The position numbers and the translations under genes were made by a program. A DNA stretch of 64,000 nt, from positions 4,509,001 through 4,573,000 of the forward strand of contig JARFIW010000999.1 in NCBI GenBank assembly GCA_036346225.1. Direction: 5' to 3'. Of the stretch, positions 44,089 through 56,314 are shown piece by piece; within the stretch, counting starts at the first letter, position 1; the number at the start of each line of letters is the position of its first letter. This DNA comes from Platerodrilus igneus (lineage: Eukaryota; Arthropoda; Insecta; Coleoptera; Lycidae). The notes below the pieces were generated by a model, which saw only the letters and a list, made by a program, of their open reading frames with translations, did not search any database and was not told the DNA's origin.

Positions 44089-46359
44089 GGCGGAAAAGCT
44101 ACTAAGGGTACCTTTAGTGCTATGGAGATTTGGGAATTGGGATATTTGGAGAATGATCCTATTGGTTAAACTGATCACGTGACACCGCCGAGAAACGTCA
44201 AAATCACCGAATCTCCAATCTCCCAAAAGTTGGTTCAAGTTCAACTTTTCTGGCTATTTTGAGATCGGAGCATGCGCGTTTGTTAAGAAAAGCACGTGAT
44301 TTGTTTGTTTTGTTACAACCTTAACCTTACCTTTTCGTTCGACGTTATATAGTTTGCGTTTTGCCTATTAAACATATTGGAAATGAATAGGAATTCTGTT
44401 ATTTCTTTAGATACTCATAGCTTAGTAACAAACATTGAAAACTTAACATCCAGTAACCCAAAACAATAACAAATATCATCTGTCAAACTTCTCCAAATAC
44501 CCGAAGCGGAAAATACCCTAGATGATTAAAAGTGAAAATATCTAATTCCCCAAATATCCAAATCGCCAAATCTCCATAGCACTAAAGGTACCCTAAGTGT
44601 ATCTTTTCCAGTCAAATTATAAAATGGGGGCGGCCTGTAAAACAAAAATTAAAGGGGGGTCACCGGCACTAGCTAGCGGAAGGTCGTGGATCATATAGAG
44701 GGTTAAAATTTTGAAAAAAGGGTTAAATTAATTTATAATATACTACAAAAGATTTGGCACTTACCTTTCATAAAATATTGTGGCTTAATGACAATTGCCA
44801 AGGGCGCCAGACAAGTCGAGAATGTCCAAATGTTCGTACAAAACCTTGGGAGACTTGTCATCCCAAGGAGGACAATTGTTTCTTTTAATTAATTCCTCAC
44901 TTTTTACTACTTATAATACTTCCATGATAAAACAATAAAAAAAAGACTATTGACTTAACCAACGGCAAACAAAACTATTTAATTCACAGAGCAATAAACG
45001 TGAACCTCTTACATTCATTGATTTTAATTTAGAAATTTAATTGAATAGGTGACTATTGAATTTATGAAAATTTTGAGTACATATGTAGTTATCAAACACT
45101 TGTATATGAAAGAAATTTATATTATAAATCGTACACTAAATTAATCCTACGGTTTATGGCCAAAACGTCCTAACAAATAAATTAACTAAAAATTGGCCAT
45201 GCTACTTAACTATAAAAACTTACTTACTAAAAATTGTCCATTGTTTGAGGGTTTGTTTTCCAACGCAGAACAGTTCTTAAATTTGGGGAAGAGAATCTCG
45301 CTTGTTGCTTCTGTTTGTAATTTTTAAAAGAATTTACTGGCACACGAACCCGGCAGAATCTTCTTGACAATATCACTTACTTGTGCGTCACACGCCTACA
45401 AGCTTTTTAATATTTATCTTGCATCACTATAAATCCGCGAACATATGGGCATAACCCTCGCGAAACTGGAAGAGTAATCACCTCTTTCCAATTTTTAATA
45501 TCGTGATACGAAGTGAAATATTCTATCTGTAATACCGGAGAACGCTACCCGCGAACTACGTTTCTCTCTACTTCTTGACCACGGTCGGCCCCATTGGAAA
45601 AACTCTCTGTCTTTGGCTAAAGCCTTAAGCTATATAGACTAATTCCTACCCTAATCATTATGTACGTCATTTTCTGTTATCCAATGACTGAACAGAACCT
45701 CCCACGAAACAAGATTTCAGAAACCAAATCCAACTCCTTTTTAGATGAGAATCACGGAAGCAATTATTCTCCCAAGGGTTTAAATTATATTTTTCCTTCT
45801 ACGAATTTCTTAATTATTGCAATGTGGAATCTACCTATGGCGGCAGTAGTCTGGCATTAACAAAGACCGGCTAACCTAATTGAGCCGAAATGGATTTTAA
45901 ATACAATGGATGTCTCCAGACTACTTAAAATTACTTGTAATATTTGAACAAATCAAATTGAAAATAGTTTTGCGCTATTTATAATATTTCGTTTTGTATA
46001 ACCCGCTGTCAATCAACGAAAGTATTAAGAAGGTTAAGCTTTTCAAACTGAAATTGGTTTCCTTTATTTACGCTAAAAGGTACTATTACGTTTTAATTTT
46101 ATCGGATTTGTCAGTCTGTAACCGACCTAAACTTTTAAGAGGTTTATTGTATTTAATTTACGAGGGTCTAGAGCTTTAAATGATGACCTGCCGCTGAAAT
46201 TTAGTAGCCTGAAGTTATTTGTAAAACTGGTCTTTTATTATAAAAGAGCCTAACTAAAATGAGGTAATTTATTGTGGGAATTTTTGTCTATACTTTATGC
46301 AAGTTACTGAATTTTTAATTAATTGATTGATTTGTTTAATCGTTAACATTACAAAATAA
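44089..46359. mobile_element. Unclassified insertion with 7-bp target duplication
   Basis: TGTTACA occurs at 44082-44088 and 46360-46366, at the two edges of a break in the LINE. The inserted DNA (about 1.8 kb without the MITE) starts ggcggaaaag and ends cattacaaaataa. There are no inverted ends, LTRs or proteins. A perfect hairpin (ccttggga/tcccaagg) is at 44844-44868. Confidence 0.65.
44103..44596. mobile_element. MITE with TAA target sites (PIF/Harbinger-like)
   Basis: The element is 44106-44593 (488 bp) between TAA at 44103-44105 and 44594-44596. Its ends, gggtacctttagtgctatgg and the reverse complement, match over about 48 bp with a few mismatches. It has no coding capacity. Size, long inverted ends and a TAA duplication fit PIF/Harbinger MITEs, which target TWA. 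Confidence 0.85.
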
Positions 46360-46366
46360 TGTTACA

Positions 46367-47830
46367 ATCTTCAATACCATTATATTTTTTCCTAGCTTCC
46401 CCGAAACTTTTCAACTACACTGTAGATCCTGTCTGTCTTACCTAATCTCAAATCATCTTGTATTTCCTTACAATTCTCCTCCATCCATTTATTTCTAGCT
46501 TTTCTACACTTATGTACTATCTTATTTCTAACTCTATTATATTTTTGCTTACTTTCACTATCCAATTCTCTGAAAGGTTTAAGCTTTTTTTTATTCTTTA
46601 TTAAATCTAATATCTCCTTTGTTATTCAGGGTTTTCTCGCTTCTGCTTTTTTCTTACCTATAGTCTGTGTTGCTGTATCATGTACAGCCCTTTTTGTTTC
46701 TTTCTATCCATTTCCTAAGTTCCCTCCAATAGCTATCTCTTTGATCTTATTATGTAATACTTGTTTATATTCCTCTTTTACCTCACTATCATTAAGCTTA
46801 CTTAGATACCATCCCTCTCTTTTAGCCTTTCTTAATTTTTTTAATTTTAGATTACATTTCATCTTAACTAAGTTATGATCGCTATATATGTCAGCCCCTG
46901 GATGACTACGGCAGTTTTAACTTGATTTCTAAATCTTTGTTTAACTAAAATGTAATCTATTTGGTATCTAGCCCTATCTGTCTCTTTCCAGGTATATCTT
47001 CTCCTAACATGTTGTTCGAATAGGGTATTTACAGTTACTAATCTATGTTCTTGGAAAAACTCAACAAATCTTTCTCCTCTATCATTTCGTCTACCATACC
47101 CAAATTTACCTACCATTTTTTTCTCACTACCTTCTTCCACTGATGCATTAAAATCGCCCATAACTATTAAATTCTCATTTCCCTTTACTTTTCTCGCTAT
47201 ACTATTTGTATCCTTGTATACCTTTTCTACTTCCTCATCCTCGTACTGAGTTGTTGGCATGTAAACCTGTACTAAAACGGTATCTGTGGGTTTCCTACTC
47301 AATCTAGCCATAAGTACTTTATCACTAAATTGTAAGTACTCTTTAACTTTACGTCCTAATCTTTTACCTAACACTATGCCTACCCCTGCCTGTCCATTAG
47401 TTGAAGAAGTTGTAATTATTCTATAATAATCCTTCCAAAAGTCATTACTATCTGGCCATTTCACCTCACTAATACCTAAAATGTCCAGCTTTTCGTTTCT
47501 CATTTCGACTAATAAAATCGTTAATTTATCTACTCTAAGTAATGACCTTACATTCCAAGTCCCTATCACTAAATCGAACCGTTGTTTTAAATTCTTACGA
47601 TAACGAGCTCCACGTACCCCCTCTCGGAGATCCAAATGAAAGGTATTTTACCTCCGGACAAGAATTTTACTTGTGAGCTCTTCATCATACGTAGTTCGTG
47701 TTTTAGGTCACGTATACCTGGGAAATTTTGTGGTAGGTTCCCATATCTTTCCACAACGCAGTTTTTAAACATTTCAGCAAAAAGCCGTATCTGTCACGGC
47801 CAATCCTCAACAACCTTGTAAATTATTGAG
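46367..47830 (-). pseudogene. APE-type LINE endonuclease and linker
   Basis: The 46868-47635 frame (255 codons) keeps endonuclease motifs: IGTWNVRSLL (about residue 25), LGISEVKW, VLVQVYMPTT, LIVMGDFNASV (catalytic GDFNA) and ARYQIDYILV. The final SDH block is replaced by a frame end. Upstream codons continue at 47587-47821 in another phase (RYGNLPQNFPGIRDLKHEL). The endonuclease would nick target DNA to start reverse transcription. It is the best-kept part of this LINE. Confidence 0.85.
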
Positions 47831-48900
47831 GATTGCCCGAGACCTACCGAATCTCCTCTAGAATCTTTTAGCCAGCAAGGCTGCTGCCCCTTTCTGCGCT
47901 TTTAAATCGCCTTTTACCATAAGCAGGCTTACTATAGTAGTATTCTTTGTCCCCTACTATAGGGATAGTGTTTATTTTCTGCATAACCATCTTCTTATTA
48001 CAAAGATATTCAAATTACATAATAAAATCTATGGCTTTATAATACTTTAACGGCTTACATTCGTAGGAGGGATTAGAGAAGAGGTGGAAGGAGTTAAATA
48101 TGGGAGGAGAAGAATGAGTAATACGGCAAGGCATGCGGAGATGGCTGTATTTTCCCTACTTACATCAATTAATGTGCCTTTAATTTTTCTGACACACAAC
48201 AATTGTAATTTTACATTTAAATTTCACTCTAAATATACACTAATTTAGTAATCATTTTTACTTTATGTCCTAGGTGCGAAGGTTTTTTCATAGTTAGCAA
48301 CCGATCGCCCAGCATGCATTACTTTCGCTTTCAAATCCCTTGTCAAGACGGAAGGTTACACAATGAAAAGGTATGTTGATTATCTGTTAAAACAAACAAA
48401 ATAACAACGCCAATAAACCAAATACGTACTAGACTTTGTGTTTTTCTCGTGCAGGGCTTCGATAACTGATTATTATTTATCCAATAATGGAGTGACTTGC
48501 TATATGTATTTACAGTGAATATTCCAAAACAATAAATCAACGTTAGACCACAATAGGTTGTTATTACTCCATGTCAAAAAAAAAAGTTATTAATCTCCTT
48601 CTTCCACGCAATACGTTTTTCTTTGGGTGCGTAATTCTACGAATTTCCTTCCTACTCGTATTGTTCCTGCAATTAGTCACAGAGTAGAAAACCGTGTTAG
48701 TAATTTAGATTGATTTGCTTACGTAATTGGAAACTGTACCGAGTTGCTACTAAATATTCATACCTGATTGCTAACATTTGGGGTTTTATAGGCGGAAATT
48801 ATGATGAATTGATTACGAATTTATGCAAAAAGTTGTAGTTTTATAAATTGTCGAAAACTGAAATGAATGTAAAGGTGAAATGTATTTTTTTTCTAACTGT
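47831..48900. other. No gene recognised
   Basis: 5' flank of the LINE followed by AT-rich DNA. No supported coding or RNA. Confidence 0.35.
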
Positions 48901-48905
48901 AGCTG

Positions 48906-48971
48906 GCCTCACTCATGGGCGCCAGTAAAACTTATCTTTTCTTAAAGCACCTGCCCCACATTGGGTGGCAG
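48906..48971 (-). other. Two primer-binding-site-like motifs beside the gypsy-4 LTR
   Basis: On the minus strand, TGCCACCCAATGTGGGGC (48953-48971) and TGGCGCCCATGAGTGAGGC (48906-48925) each follow a GTTTCAC/GTTTTAC string, 47 bases apart. They resemble the TGGCGCCCAACGTGGGGC-type primer site of gypsy elements. Confidence 0.6.
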
Positions 48972-50617
48972 TGAAACTAAGTCTTCCAACATAACTAGGG
49001 GTCTATTCCTTGGGTAGAGCTATGAGAAATGGGGGGGTAAGTCGAAATCTGTTTGTAGGTCAAACTTAATCTCAGGCAAATAGGCCGCACCAAGTCTGGA
49101 CTTATTCAGGATAATGGCATGGCATATTTCTAAGGGCGGACGTGGAGACCCAAAGAAAAAAAGATCGCCTTCGATGACAAAAACCTGTCTTAATAAAATA
49201 AGACGCTGTTCCTGTAAGAAATTATAATAGTTAGGTTAATAAAAAAGGTGGAACACTATTTGTGTCCCGCAAATATACATAAAGAAGTAGTAAAAAAATA
49301 TTTCCAACATAAAGTTGGCATCAAAATTCTACTCTTAAGGATGTTAGCTTTCTGTGGTTAGGTTTGATCATATTTGATCAAAATAAAAAACTTTAATCTT
49401 GAACCAATTATTTACTAAAAAGAATCTCTTTTAAAATAAAATGAATTGCAACAAAAATTTAATTAATAACTGAATTACTTCGTGAATTTTAATTTCAGGT
49501 TTATCTAAATTATTCATAATCAAACATTTTACAGTATATTGTAAACTTGTTACACAAAAAAAACTCCGACCCGTGCAGATCTGTTCAGGCAGGTTACATC
49601 TAAAAATGTTACTACTCAAGTTTTTCCTTTTTAAGTTACATGTACTAGTTTTAGTTTCTAAAAAAGCAGATCACAAAAATATTCTTGTTTACATAACTTG
49701 TGCTAAAGCTGTTCGAAGCATTTGCTTTCAAGAACACATCTGTCAGCAGTATACGACAGAAAAATAAGTGACGTCAATAACACCTGTTGTTGTTACTAAC
49801 TATTCAAATGAACCACGCGTGTTGTTTCTCAAAACATCAAATTAGTGAATTTTAATTTCGACACTGGAAATCCAGTTCAGCAATAGTTGAAATTTTTATA
49901 ATATTCATGCTTTTACACATAAGAACAAATTAGCGTGTTTTTAATGTGAAACACCAAAAAAGTACTTAAAGCTAACTACGAACCAAAAGCTGCTTTTCTC
50001 GCCTTGATGAGGTACTTGTTATATCATGCGAAGTCTACTGCATGTGGTGTGAACCAAGCTCATACTAAACAGCTTCTACCAAATGGAGTTGTTCCAGGTG
50101 TAGAATTAAATACGGCCACGATACATTCGGCAGCCGCTGCAATCCGGATGTTGAATCACGCCGCCTCACCAAAGTAGCATCCTTACGTTGTATAACAAAG
50201 TGGTTTTCATAAAATTGGTTTCTCAAATTTTCTAATTTCAGAGTTGCATTGTCAATTGTGGCATTATGTCTAGTCGCGCGCTATTCAAAGATGTGTCCCG
50301 ACTCCTCAAAGTTGATACGCAAATTGCCGGCCTGCAATTTTTGGTACATTTTATCGCTTCTTCCACGTATGGCCGACTCATTACAAAACTAGCTCGGGCG
50401 ACCGAGGCGTCCAAGGAGGGGACTGTCAAACAGAAACGCGCCTGCGAATAGCTGTAGAAGACACAGATATTCAACCACAAATAGAATACCAAAGGACGAT
50501 GCTGCTTTAAAGTATTACTTTAGTTGTTGAATGTAATTTACTATTGTTTTAATAAAAGTGTTTTATTATTCTCGCACTTTTAGAAGGGATTTATTAATCA
50601 AAAATAAAATTGTTACA
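48972..50617 (-). repeat. gypsy-4 3' LTR (~1.6 kb)
   Basis: It aligns with 59773-61336: a strongly conserved block (gggcggacgtggagaccc... near 49133) with diverged flanks, and the same outer boundary aaaataaaattgttaca, which on the minus strand is a TGTAAC start. It lies just downstream of the gypsy-4 integrase on the minus strand. The small frame at 50266-50451 inside it is not conserved in the other LTR. Confidence 0.7.
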
Positions 50618-50968
50618 AAGGGTTTTTCAATATGTGAAGTATAAACCTTAAATTAGGCTTTATTCAGCAATAAGATGACACCACTAGTTTACGGAAATGT
50701 GACAAGTAGTATCAACAACCTAAAGCTATAGTAACAATAAAAAGTATCCATTAGTACAAGTAGCAGGGGTCTAGAAAGGTAACTAATTCACAACATTCAC
50801 CCTACCCTTAAAATCTCAGGTAATCCGATAAATACTTCGGGTCCCGACGCGAGCGACGTTCCATAAAGGTCTGAGATGTAGTGTGCTCACCGGGTTCGTT
50901 GCTCGAAGCACTACTTCGCTGAAGATACTGATCGCTAGAACCCGGGAGTATAGCAGTAAGTGTCTCCT

Positions 50969-51870
50969 CTAGGAACGTATCTCAATTTCGGTGTTAGTAC
51001 CGGCCTCAGGAGCAACAGGGTAATTAAACAGTTCCATTTTACTTTCCATGCCGTTATTAGCATCAACGGTCCTTTGCAAGTGTTCCCTGTTCTCGCCGCA
51101 AAGAGCAAACCGTCGAATAGAAACGGTTTCCTCTCTGCCAGAAGGGTAGCGAATATAAGCATAATAAGGATTTGTTTCTAATAATTTCACTTTCTCAAGC
51201 GGTGACTCGTACTTGCTATTTCTAGTACTCTTCTTTAGAAAGACTATACTCGGTGTCAACAGCCAGCTTGACAAGGACAGCCCATTTTGCGAACGACGGG
51301 GATGATTAAACATTCGCTCGTGCAGATTTGCATTCGTGGCGGTACAAAGCAACGACTTTACAAAGTGTAAGGCTTCAGTAAGTACAGTCTGCCACAGGTC
51401 ACCTTTCAGTTTCTTTGATTTCAGCGCAAGCAATACACTTCTCCTTATTATACCAGTATAACGCTCCACTTGTCCATTGCCCCGTGGATTGTGTGAAGTA
51501 GTCCGACTGGTAGCAATACCGTAGGATGTTAAGTATGATTTGACTTCATTCGAGAGGAAGCTGGTACCACGATCAGAGTGGACGTATGAAGACATCCCGA
51601 ATACTAAAAACACTAGCTCTTAAGCATTTAATTAGCGTTTGCAAAGATATCTCAGCACAAGCAAAAGCAAAGCAAAAATGTGAAAATTCATCAATTATGG
51701 TCAGATATCTATTGGCAGTACGCGATGATATGGGTCCTTTTCAATCCACACTCAACCGCTCATAGGGAGAGGTAGCTTTAATCAGTGTATTCGTAATTTT
51801 GAAGAACCTCGGTTTAATTTCACAACATTCCCTGCAGGTTGCAGTCATCTTCCTTACATCATCAACCGCA
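50969..51870 (-). pseudogene. gypsy-4 integrase
   Basis: The core has its first aspartate in RLSVD (near 51765, followed by TGA), the second in YVHSDRGTSFLS and the glutamate in GNGQVERYTGI, both in the 50969-51613 frame. The C-terminal part includes LLCTATNANLHERMFN and PYYAYIRYPSGREETVS. This matches Ty3/gypsy integrases of the kind common in invertebrates. Stops lie near 51610-51640 and 51765. Confidence 0.85.
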
Positions 51871-51986
51871 TAAGATAAGTTTTTGCTTCAGATCCAATGA
51901 TATATCCTTGTAATTCCAAGATGGCACAGTGAATTATAAAGTTCCCATAACTTTTCTTTGCCGTCTGCTAGGTTTAAGAAGCACGC

Positions 51987-52657
51987 TCATGAAAACGCGT
52001 CGGCAGCCACGTTCTTGTCGCCAGGTTTATGAATAATTTCGTATTTATAGGAGGACAATTCCAGTCGCCATCTCATGATTTTGTCATTATTTATCTTATT
52101 GCATGTTTTATCGCCAAATATGAAAGACACGGATTTTTTATCAGTTATAAGCCGAAAATGTCTGTTCATTAAAAAACGCTTCCATTCCCGCAGGGCTTCC
52201 ACAATAGCACTAGCCTCTTTTTCCACAGCCGATTGCTATTAGTCTACACCAGAGAGGGATCTAGAAAAAACATCACTGGTCGCTCGTCTTGCGACAAAAT
52301 TGCAGCAATAGCAAAATTAGAGGCATCCGTTTCCACAGTAAAGAGACCATCTTCATCAATAGACTTTACCACAGCTTTTGCTACATCCCTTTTAATACCT
52401 TCAAAGGCTGCGATTGCACTAGGTGCTATAGGAAAGCTCTTGCTCTGAACAAACGGTTTAATTTTTTTCGAAAATCTTGGTACCCATTTTGAGTAGTATG
52501 ACAACAAACCAATAGCGCTTTTCAGAGACGTGCTGTTTCCCGACACCGCAAGTTTTAACAACGGATTAAGCCTATTTGGGTCGGACCTTAGCGTCTTATT
52601 TTTAAACAGGTAACCCAAAATTTTAAGTTTTTTGAGAAAATTTACATTTGCCTTCAT
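51987..52657 (-). pseudogene. gypsy-4 RNase H
   Basis: FTVETDASNFAIAAILSQDERPV (in two frames at 52244-52657) and KEASAIVEALREWKRFL, FRLITDKKSVSFIF, GDKNVAADAFS (51987-52226) cover RNase H with its aspartates and the usual NVAADAFSR end. A frame change lies near 52235. Confidence 0.85.
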
Positions 52658-53789
52658 TCGGTGTTAAATTGTGCTTTTTAGTTGCTTCTAAAAATCTCTG
52701 CAAGGAAACGTCATGCTCCTCGTGTTTTCCCACACACAGTAACATCGTTCTTGAGATTCTCAGTTTCAATACTGCTGTATAACGCCCGTTGAAACACAGC
52801 CACTCCATTCGTAACACCAAATGATATGCGGCAGAATTGGAACAGCTTCCCACAGGCTACAAAAGCGGTATAATGTTTATCCTCAGTGCGAATAGGGATC
52901 TGGTGGTAAACACTTTTCAAATCATCGAACTAAATCCCTGGTATTGCGATATTTTGTTTACAATTTCTTCTATTCTAGGCAATGGATAAGAATCGAGTAA
53001 AGTGTACCTGTTAATAGTTCGCGAATAGTCGATTACCATTCGCTTTTTATAGTTCTCGCTTTTACACACCATTGGTTGGACTCTCCACCGCGAAACACTA
53101 GGCTCAATCACTCCTTCAAGTAATACTTTGTTAGTTTCTACCTCAATAAACTCCAAATCTTCTTTAGAATAACGTCTTGATTGAATCGCAATAGACATAC
53201 AGCTTGGTAGCAAGTTAGAAAACAATGAGACTGGTGGGATGTTAGCTACAATCAAACTGTAAACTGAGAGTGGCTTCTTACCCCCACCGAAAGATACTTC
53301 CAACGAGCAGTGCCGCTTTAATATGTCATGACCAATTATGACGTCGCTACGGAGGTTTTGTAAGATAGATAATTTAACTTTTCCATAGCTGTGTTCCATT
53401 ATCTCTAGTTTAACTCTACAATGAGCTGAAACTTTGGAAATCATAGTTGAAGAAGCAAGCACAACATTCCCCTCAGAAGGGAAACTTCTAATATGATGTT
53501 TCCTAAGAAACTCTTCATCTATAAAGCTTTCTGAGCTTCTGCTGTCAACTAGAGCTTTAACCCTTATTCCGTTTACCGCTATTTCTACCATAGACTTTAC
53601 TAAACAAGCAGATACCATCGCTGAAAGCATTACAGAAGCGTTGATAGGTGCCTCAGCAGAAGGCTTCGGTTTACTTTTACAAATTTTCGAATAGTGCCCT
53701 ATCTTACCACATTTGAAGCATGTAGCATTTTTGACAGGGCGAGGTTTCCTCGAATGCTTACTTTCACCGCAGAAATAGCATTTTTGCAC
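52623..53789 (-). pseudogene. gypsy-4 zinc knuckles, protease and reverse transcriptase
   Basis: The frame at 52917-53789 starts with a CCHC knuckle, CFKCGKIGHYSKIC, and an earlier degenerate one (CYFCGESKHS). Protease follows with VDSRSSESFI, where the DTG/DSG glycine is Arg, and INGHD-like IIGHDIL. RT starts with GVIEPSVSRWRVQP and KRMVIDYSRTIN, continues in 52711-52920 (YHQIPI, LFQFCRISFGV), and loses the YLDD site: ENLKN runs into DVTVC. Not functional. Confidence 0.85.
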
Positions 53790-53792
53790 TAC

Positions 53793-54254
53793 TCACAATA
53801 GAGCTACTTTATTCTGATCGCTTTCCACTGGATCCATCATCCCGTCGTTAGTAGCAGTATTTACAAATTTAAAATCAGAAGCGTAGACCTCAGACTGCAT
53901 TTGAGCTATTTCTAGAAACCTCACTTTATTATAAGCATCCTGCAATTCTAAAGTAATGTTTTCTAATAACCTTTGACGAATATTAGATGACGTAAATCCA
54001 TATATGAAAGCATCACGGATGAAATCGTTTTTATTCTGTTCCGCGGAGACTGCTTTGAACTCACATTCTTTGCCCAGTACTTTCAAGATCTGAAAGTACC
54101 GATTAGTTGATTCCCTAGTTCCTTTCGGCAAGTAACTAATGAATATCTGGCAAAAATTTCATTTTTCGGCTTAACATAAAACAATTTTAGTACGGCCACA
54201 GCATCTTCAAACGATTTGCACTCGCTAATATGTTCGTATACTGAGGGTGCTACA
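53793..54254 (-). pseudogene. gypsy-4 gag, cut by copia
   Basis: Starting at the copia boundary, VAPSVYEHISECKSFEDAV and KLFYVKPKNEIFARYSL are typical of gypsy Gag. A frame change near 54125 leads to the 53793-54131 frame (KVLGKECEFKAVSAEQ, IRDAFIYGF, RQRLLEN). The part upstream of the copia insertion cannot be recognised. Confidence 0.8.
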
Positions 54255-54468
54255 TGTTGAGTTATTGATTTGCAATTTCACATATAAAGTAACGGAAGGA
54301 AGTTGTGTGAAAACAATTGAAAAGGGTTGTCAGAAAAATAAATATATAGACAAATTTTTATTGAGTTGTACAAATAAAAACTTTAAAACCACTTTCTGAA
54401 CTTCTGTGTGTGTATACTAAGTTCATTGGCAATCTAAAGCTAAATTTACATATACACTAACCTTTACA
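54255..54468 (+). repeat. copia 5' LTR
   Basis: Matches 58490 onward clearly for about 180 bases. The end at a CA near 54468 is inferred from the primer site position. Confidence 0.75.
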
Positions 54469-54584
54469 TTAACTCTAGAGGTTATGGGCCCAGATGTTAG
54501 TGCATGTATGTAGATAGGAATGCTTGAAAAGATAAAGAATATAGAAAGTACGGAATATCACTGAAAAGTTGTGAAAGTAGTACT

Positions 54585-55380
54585 TTGGAAAAGTTCAAAG
54601 AAATGTCAACAGTTACACAAACCATTAAAGCATTTGATGGAACAAACTATGAGAACTGGGAATTCAGGTTAAAACTCTTGTTGGAACATCATGAGGTTCT
54701 TGATATGTTGATTGAGAACCTACCGAATGACCCGGCAAAGTTACCGACATTTAAAAAGAAGGATCTTAAGGCCAGAAATTTAATTGTAAACTGCATTTCG
54801 GATAATGTCTTAATTATGATCATGGATAAAGGTACAGCTAAAGAAATATTATGTGAATTGAAAGGTACATATGCAAAAAGTGGTATATCTAACCAAGTTC
54901 AGCTACAAAGGAAGTTGAGGAATATGAAATTTACAAAAGGTTCATTTTGAATGACTTTTTGGTGAATTACGAGAAAACTATCAGAGGTAAAAGGCTGCGG
55001 GGGTAAAGTGTCTGAAGAAGAAGTGATTACCCAGTTATTGTCTGCAATGCCTGATGACTACCAGTCATTAACAACAGTAATAGACATTTTGTATTGTCAT
55101 AATCAAACAAAAGTTACGTTTGACTTTATAAAAAGTAAGCTTTTATCAGAAGAAGCATGACAAGGTAAAGAGCAAGGTGAACCTGAATCTCAAGTATTTG
55201 TTTCACGTAAGAATTGGAGACAAGGAAACTCAGGTGGGAACTGGAATTATAGTGGAAATGGAAGTCAATTAAATGCGAGAGAATTTAAGTATAAGTGCTA
55301 TGGTTGTAGGCAACGTGGGCATAAAAAAAGAGACTGTCCTAAGAACAAAAGTACAAAGTGCTCTGGAAAATTCCATGTGA
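54585..55380 (+). pseudogene. copia gag with zinc knuckle
   Basis: The 54585-54950 frame contains FDGTNYENWEFRLKLLLEHH, the standard start of copia Gag. It breaks at 54948 (TGA) and 55157 (TGA), and the knuckle CYGCRQRGHKKRDC (CX2CX4HX4C) is at about 55299-55340, intact. Confidence 0.85.
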
Positions 55381-56314
55381 CTCAGGCGGAGAAAGCGAAA
55401 TTGCATTAGTGACTAATGATTCTACAGATTTAGAAATTGTTGTGGATAGAGAAAATGTTAAAAAGGTGATTTTTGTTGTAGACAGTGGGGCAACTAATCA
55501 TTTAATTAAGGATTCACTGGAACATATTCTAGATGAAACTGAATACATAAATTACAAAATTAGTGTCGCCAAAGTAGGTGAGGCCATTATTGCTACAAAA
55601 ACAAGAACACTAAGATTAGAAACAGCCGATGGCAAATTAGTTTTGATGAAGAATGTGTTATTATGCAAGAACTTATCACATAACTTGTTGTCAGTAAAGA
55701 AACTAGAAGAAAAAGGATTAAAAGTAACCTTTGAGAAAGGACAAGTAAATATAAAAAAGAACAATAACACTGTTGCACAAGGAGCGGTTAAAGGCAACTT
55801 GTACTTTCTTGAACTTATGAAAAGAAACTGTAGTGTCAATTTGACAGTTAATGAACAGAATTTGTGGCATAGACGTATGGGGCATTCCTCAAAATGCTTA
55901 CAGAGTAAACAGACAAAGATTCCTTTTAAAATTATTAGCTCAGAGAGAAAGGTTAAAAGAATTCTAGAGGTAATATCGACAGATGTATGTGGACCCATAA
56001 CACCAGAAAGTCATACTAATAAGAAATACTTTGGTTCCTTTATTGATCACTACTCACATTTTGCTGTCTGCTTTGCTATTCAGACAACATCAGAGGTTTT
56101 TGATAAATTTAGAAATTACTTGGCAATGGTGAATGCAAAATTTAACCTGAAAGTGGAAAGACTTCGTTGTGATGACGGGGGAGAGTATATCTCAAGAGAT
56201 TTTAAAGAATATAGTATGAGAAAACGCATACAAGTGCAGTATACGGTTAAACATACTCCCGAACAAAATGGAGTTGCTGAACGTTTTAATCGCACCATTT
56301 TAGACAAGTCATGA
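55358..56314 (+). pseudogene. copia protease and integrase
   Basis: Protease active site VVDSGATNHLI is near residue 41, intact. Integrase has LWHRRMGH but then jumps to KCLQSKQTKIPF, so ~35 residues with part of the HHCC zinc site are missing. The catalytic core is complete: ISTDVCGP, LRCDDGGEY and HTPEQNGVAERFN. The frame stops at 56312-56314 (TGA) and integrase continues in 56320-57034 after more stops, up to RIVFDEHEA and a degenerate linker. Confidence 0.88.

Larger units (their letters stand above)
42477..47830 (-). mobile_element. APE-type LINE split by a 2.3-kb insertion
   Basis: Endonuclease (46868-47830), linker (46367-46867), RT and C-terminus (42477-44088) are in order on the minus strand. 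The reading frame on both sides of the insertion joins as IEDC-N-KMR if the insertion and one TGTTACA copy are removed. Codons are decayed throughout except in the endonuclease. Confidence 0.82.

Noticed and set aside
43681..44169. 162-codon plus-strand ORF rich in Ser/Tyr/Leu
   Set aside because: It is antisense to the LINE reverse transcriptase and runs into the MITE end.
50266..50451. Small ORF starting MSSRALFKDV
   Set aside because: Lies inside the gypsy-4 LTR and is not kept in the partner LTR at about 61000.
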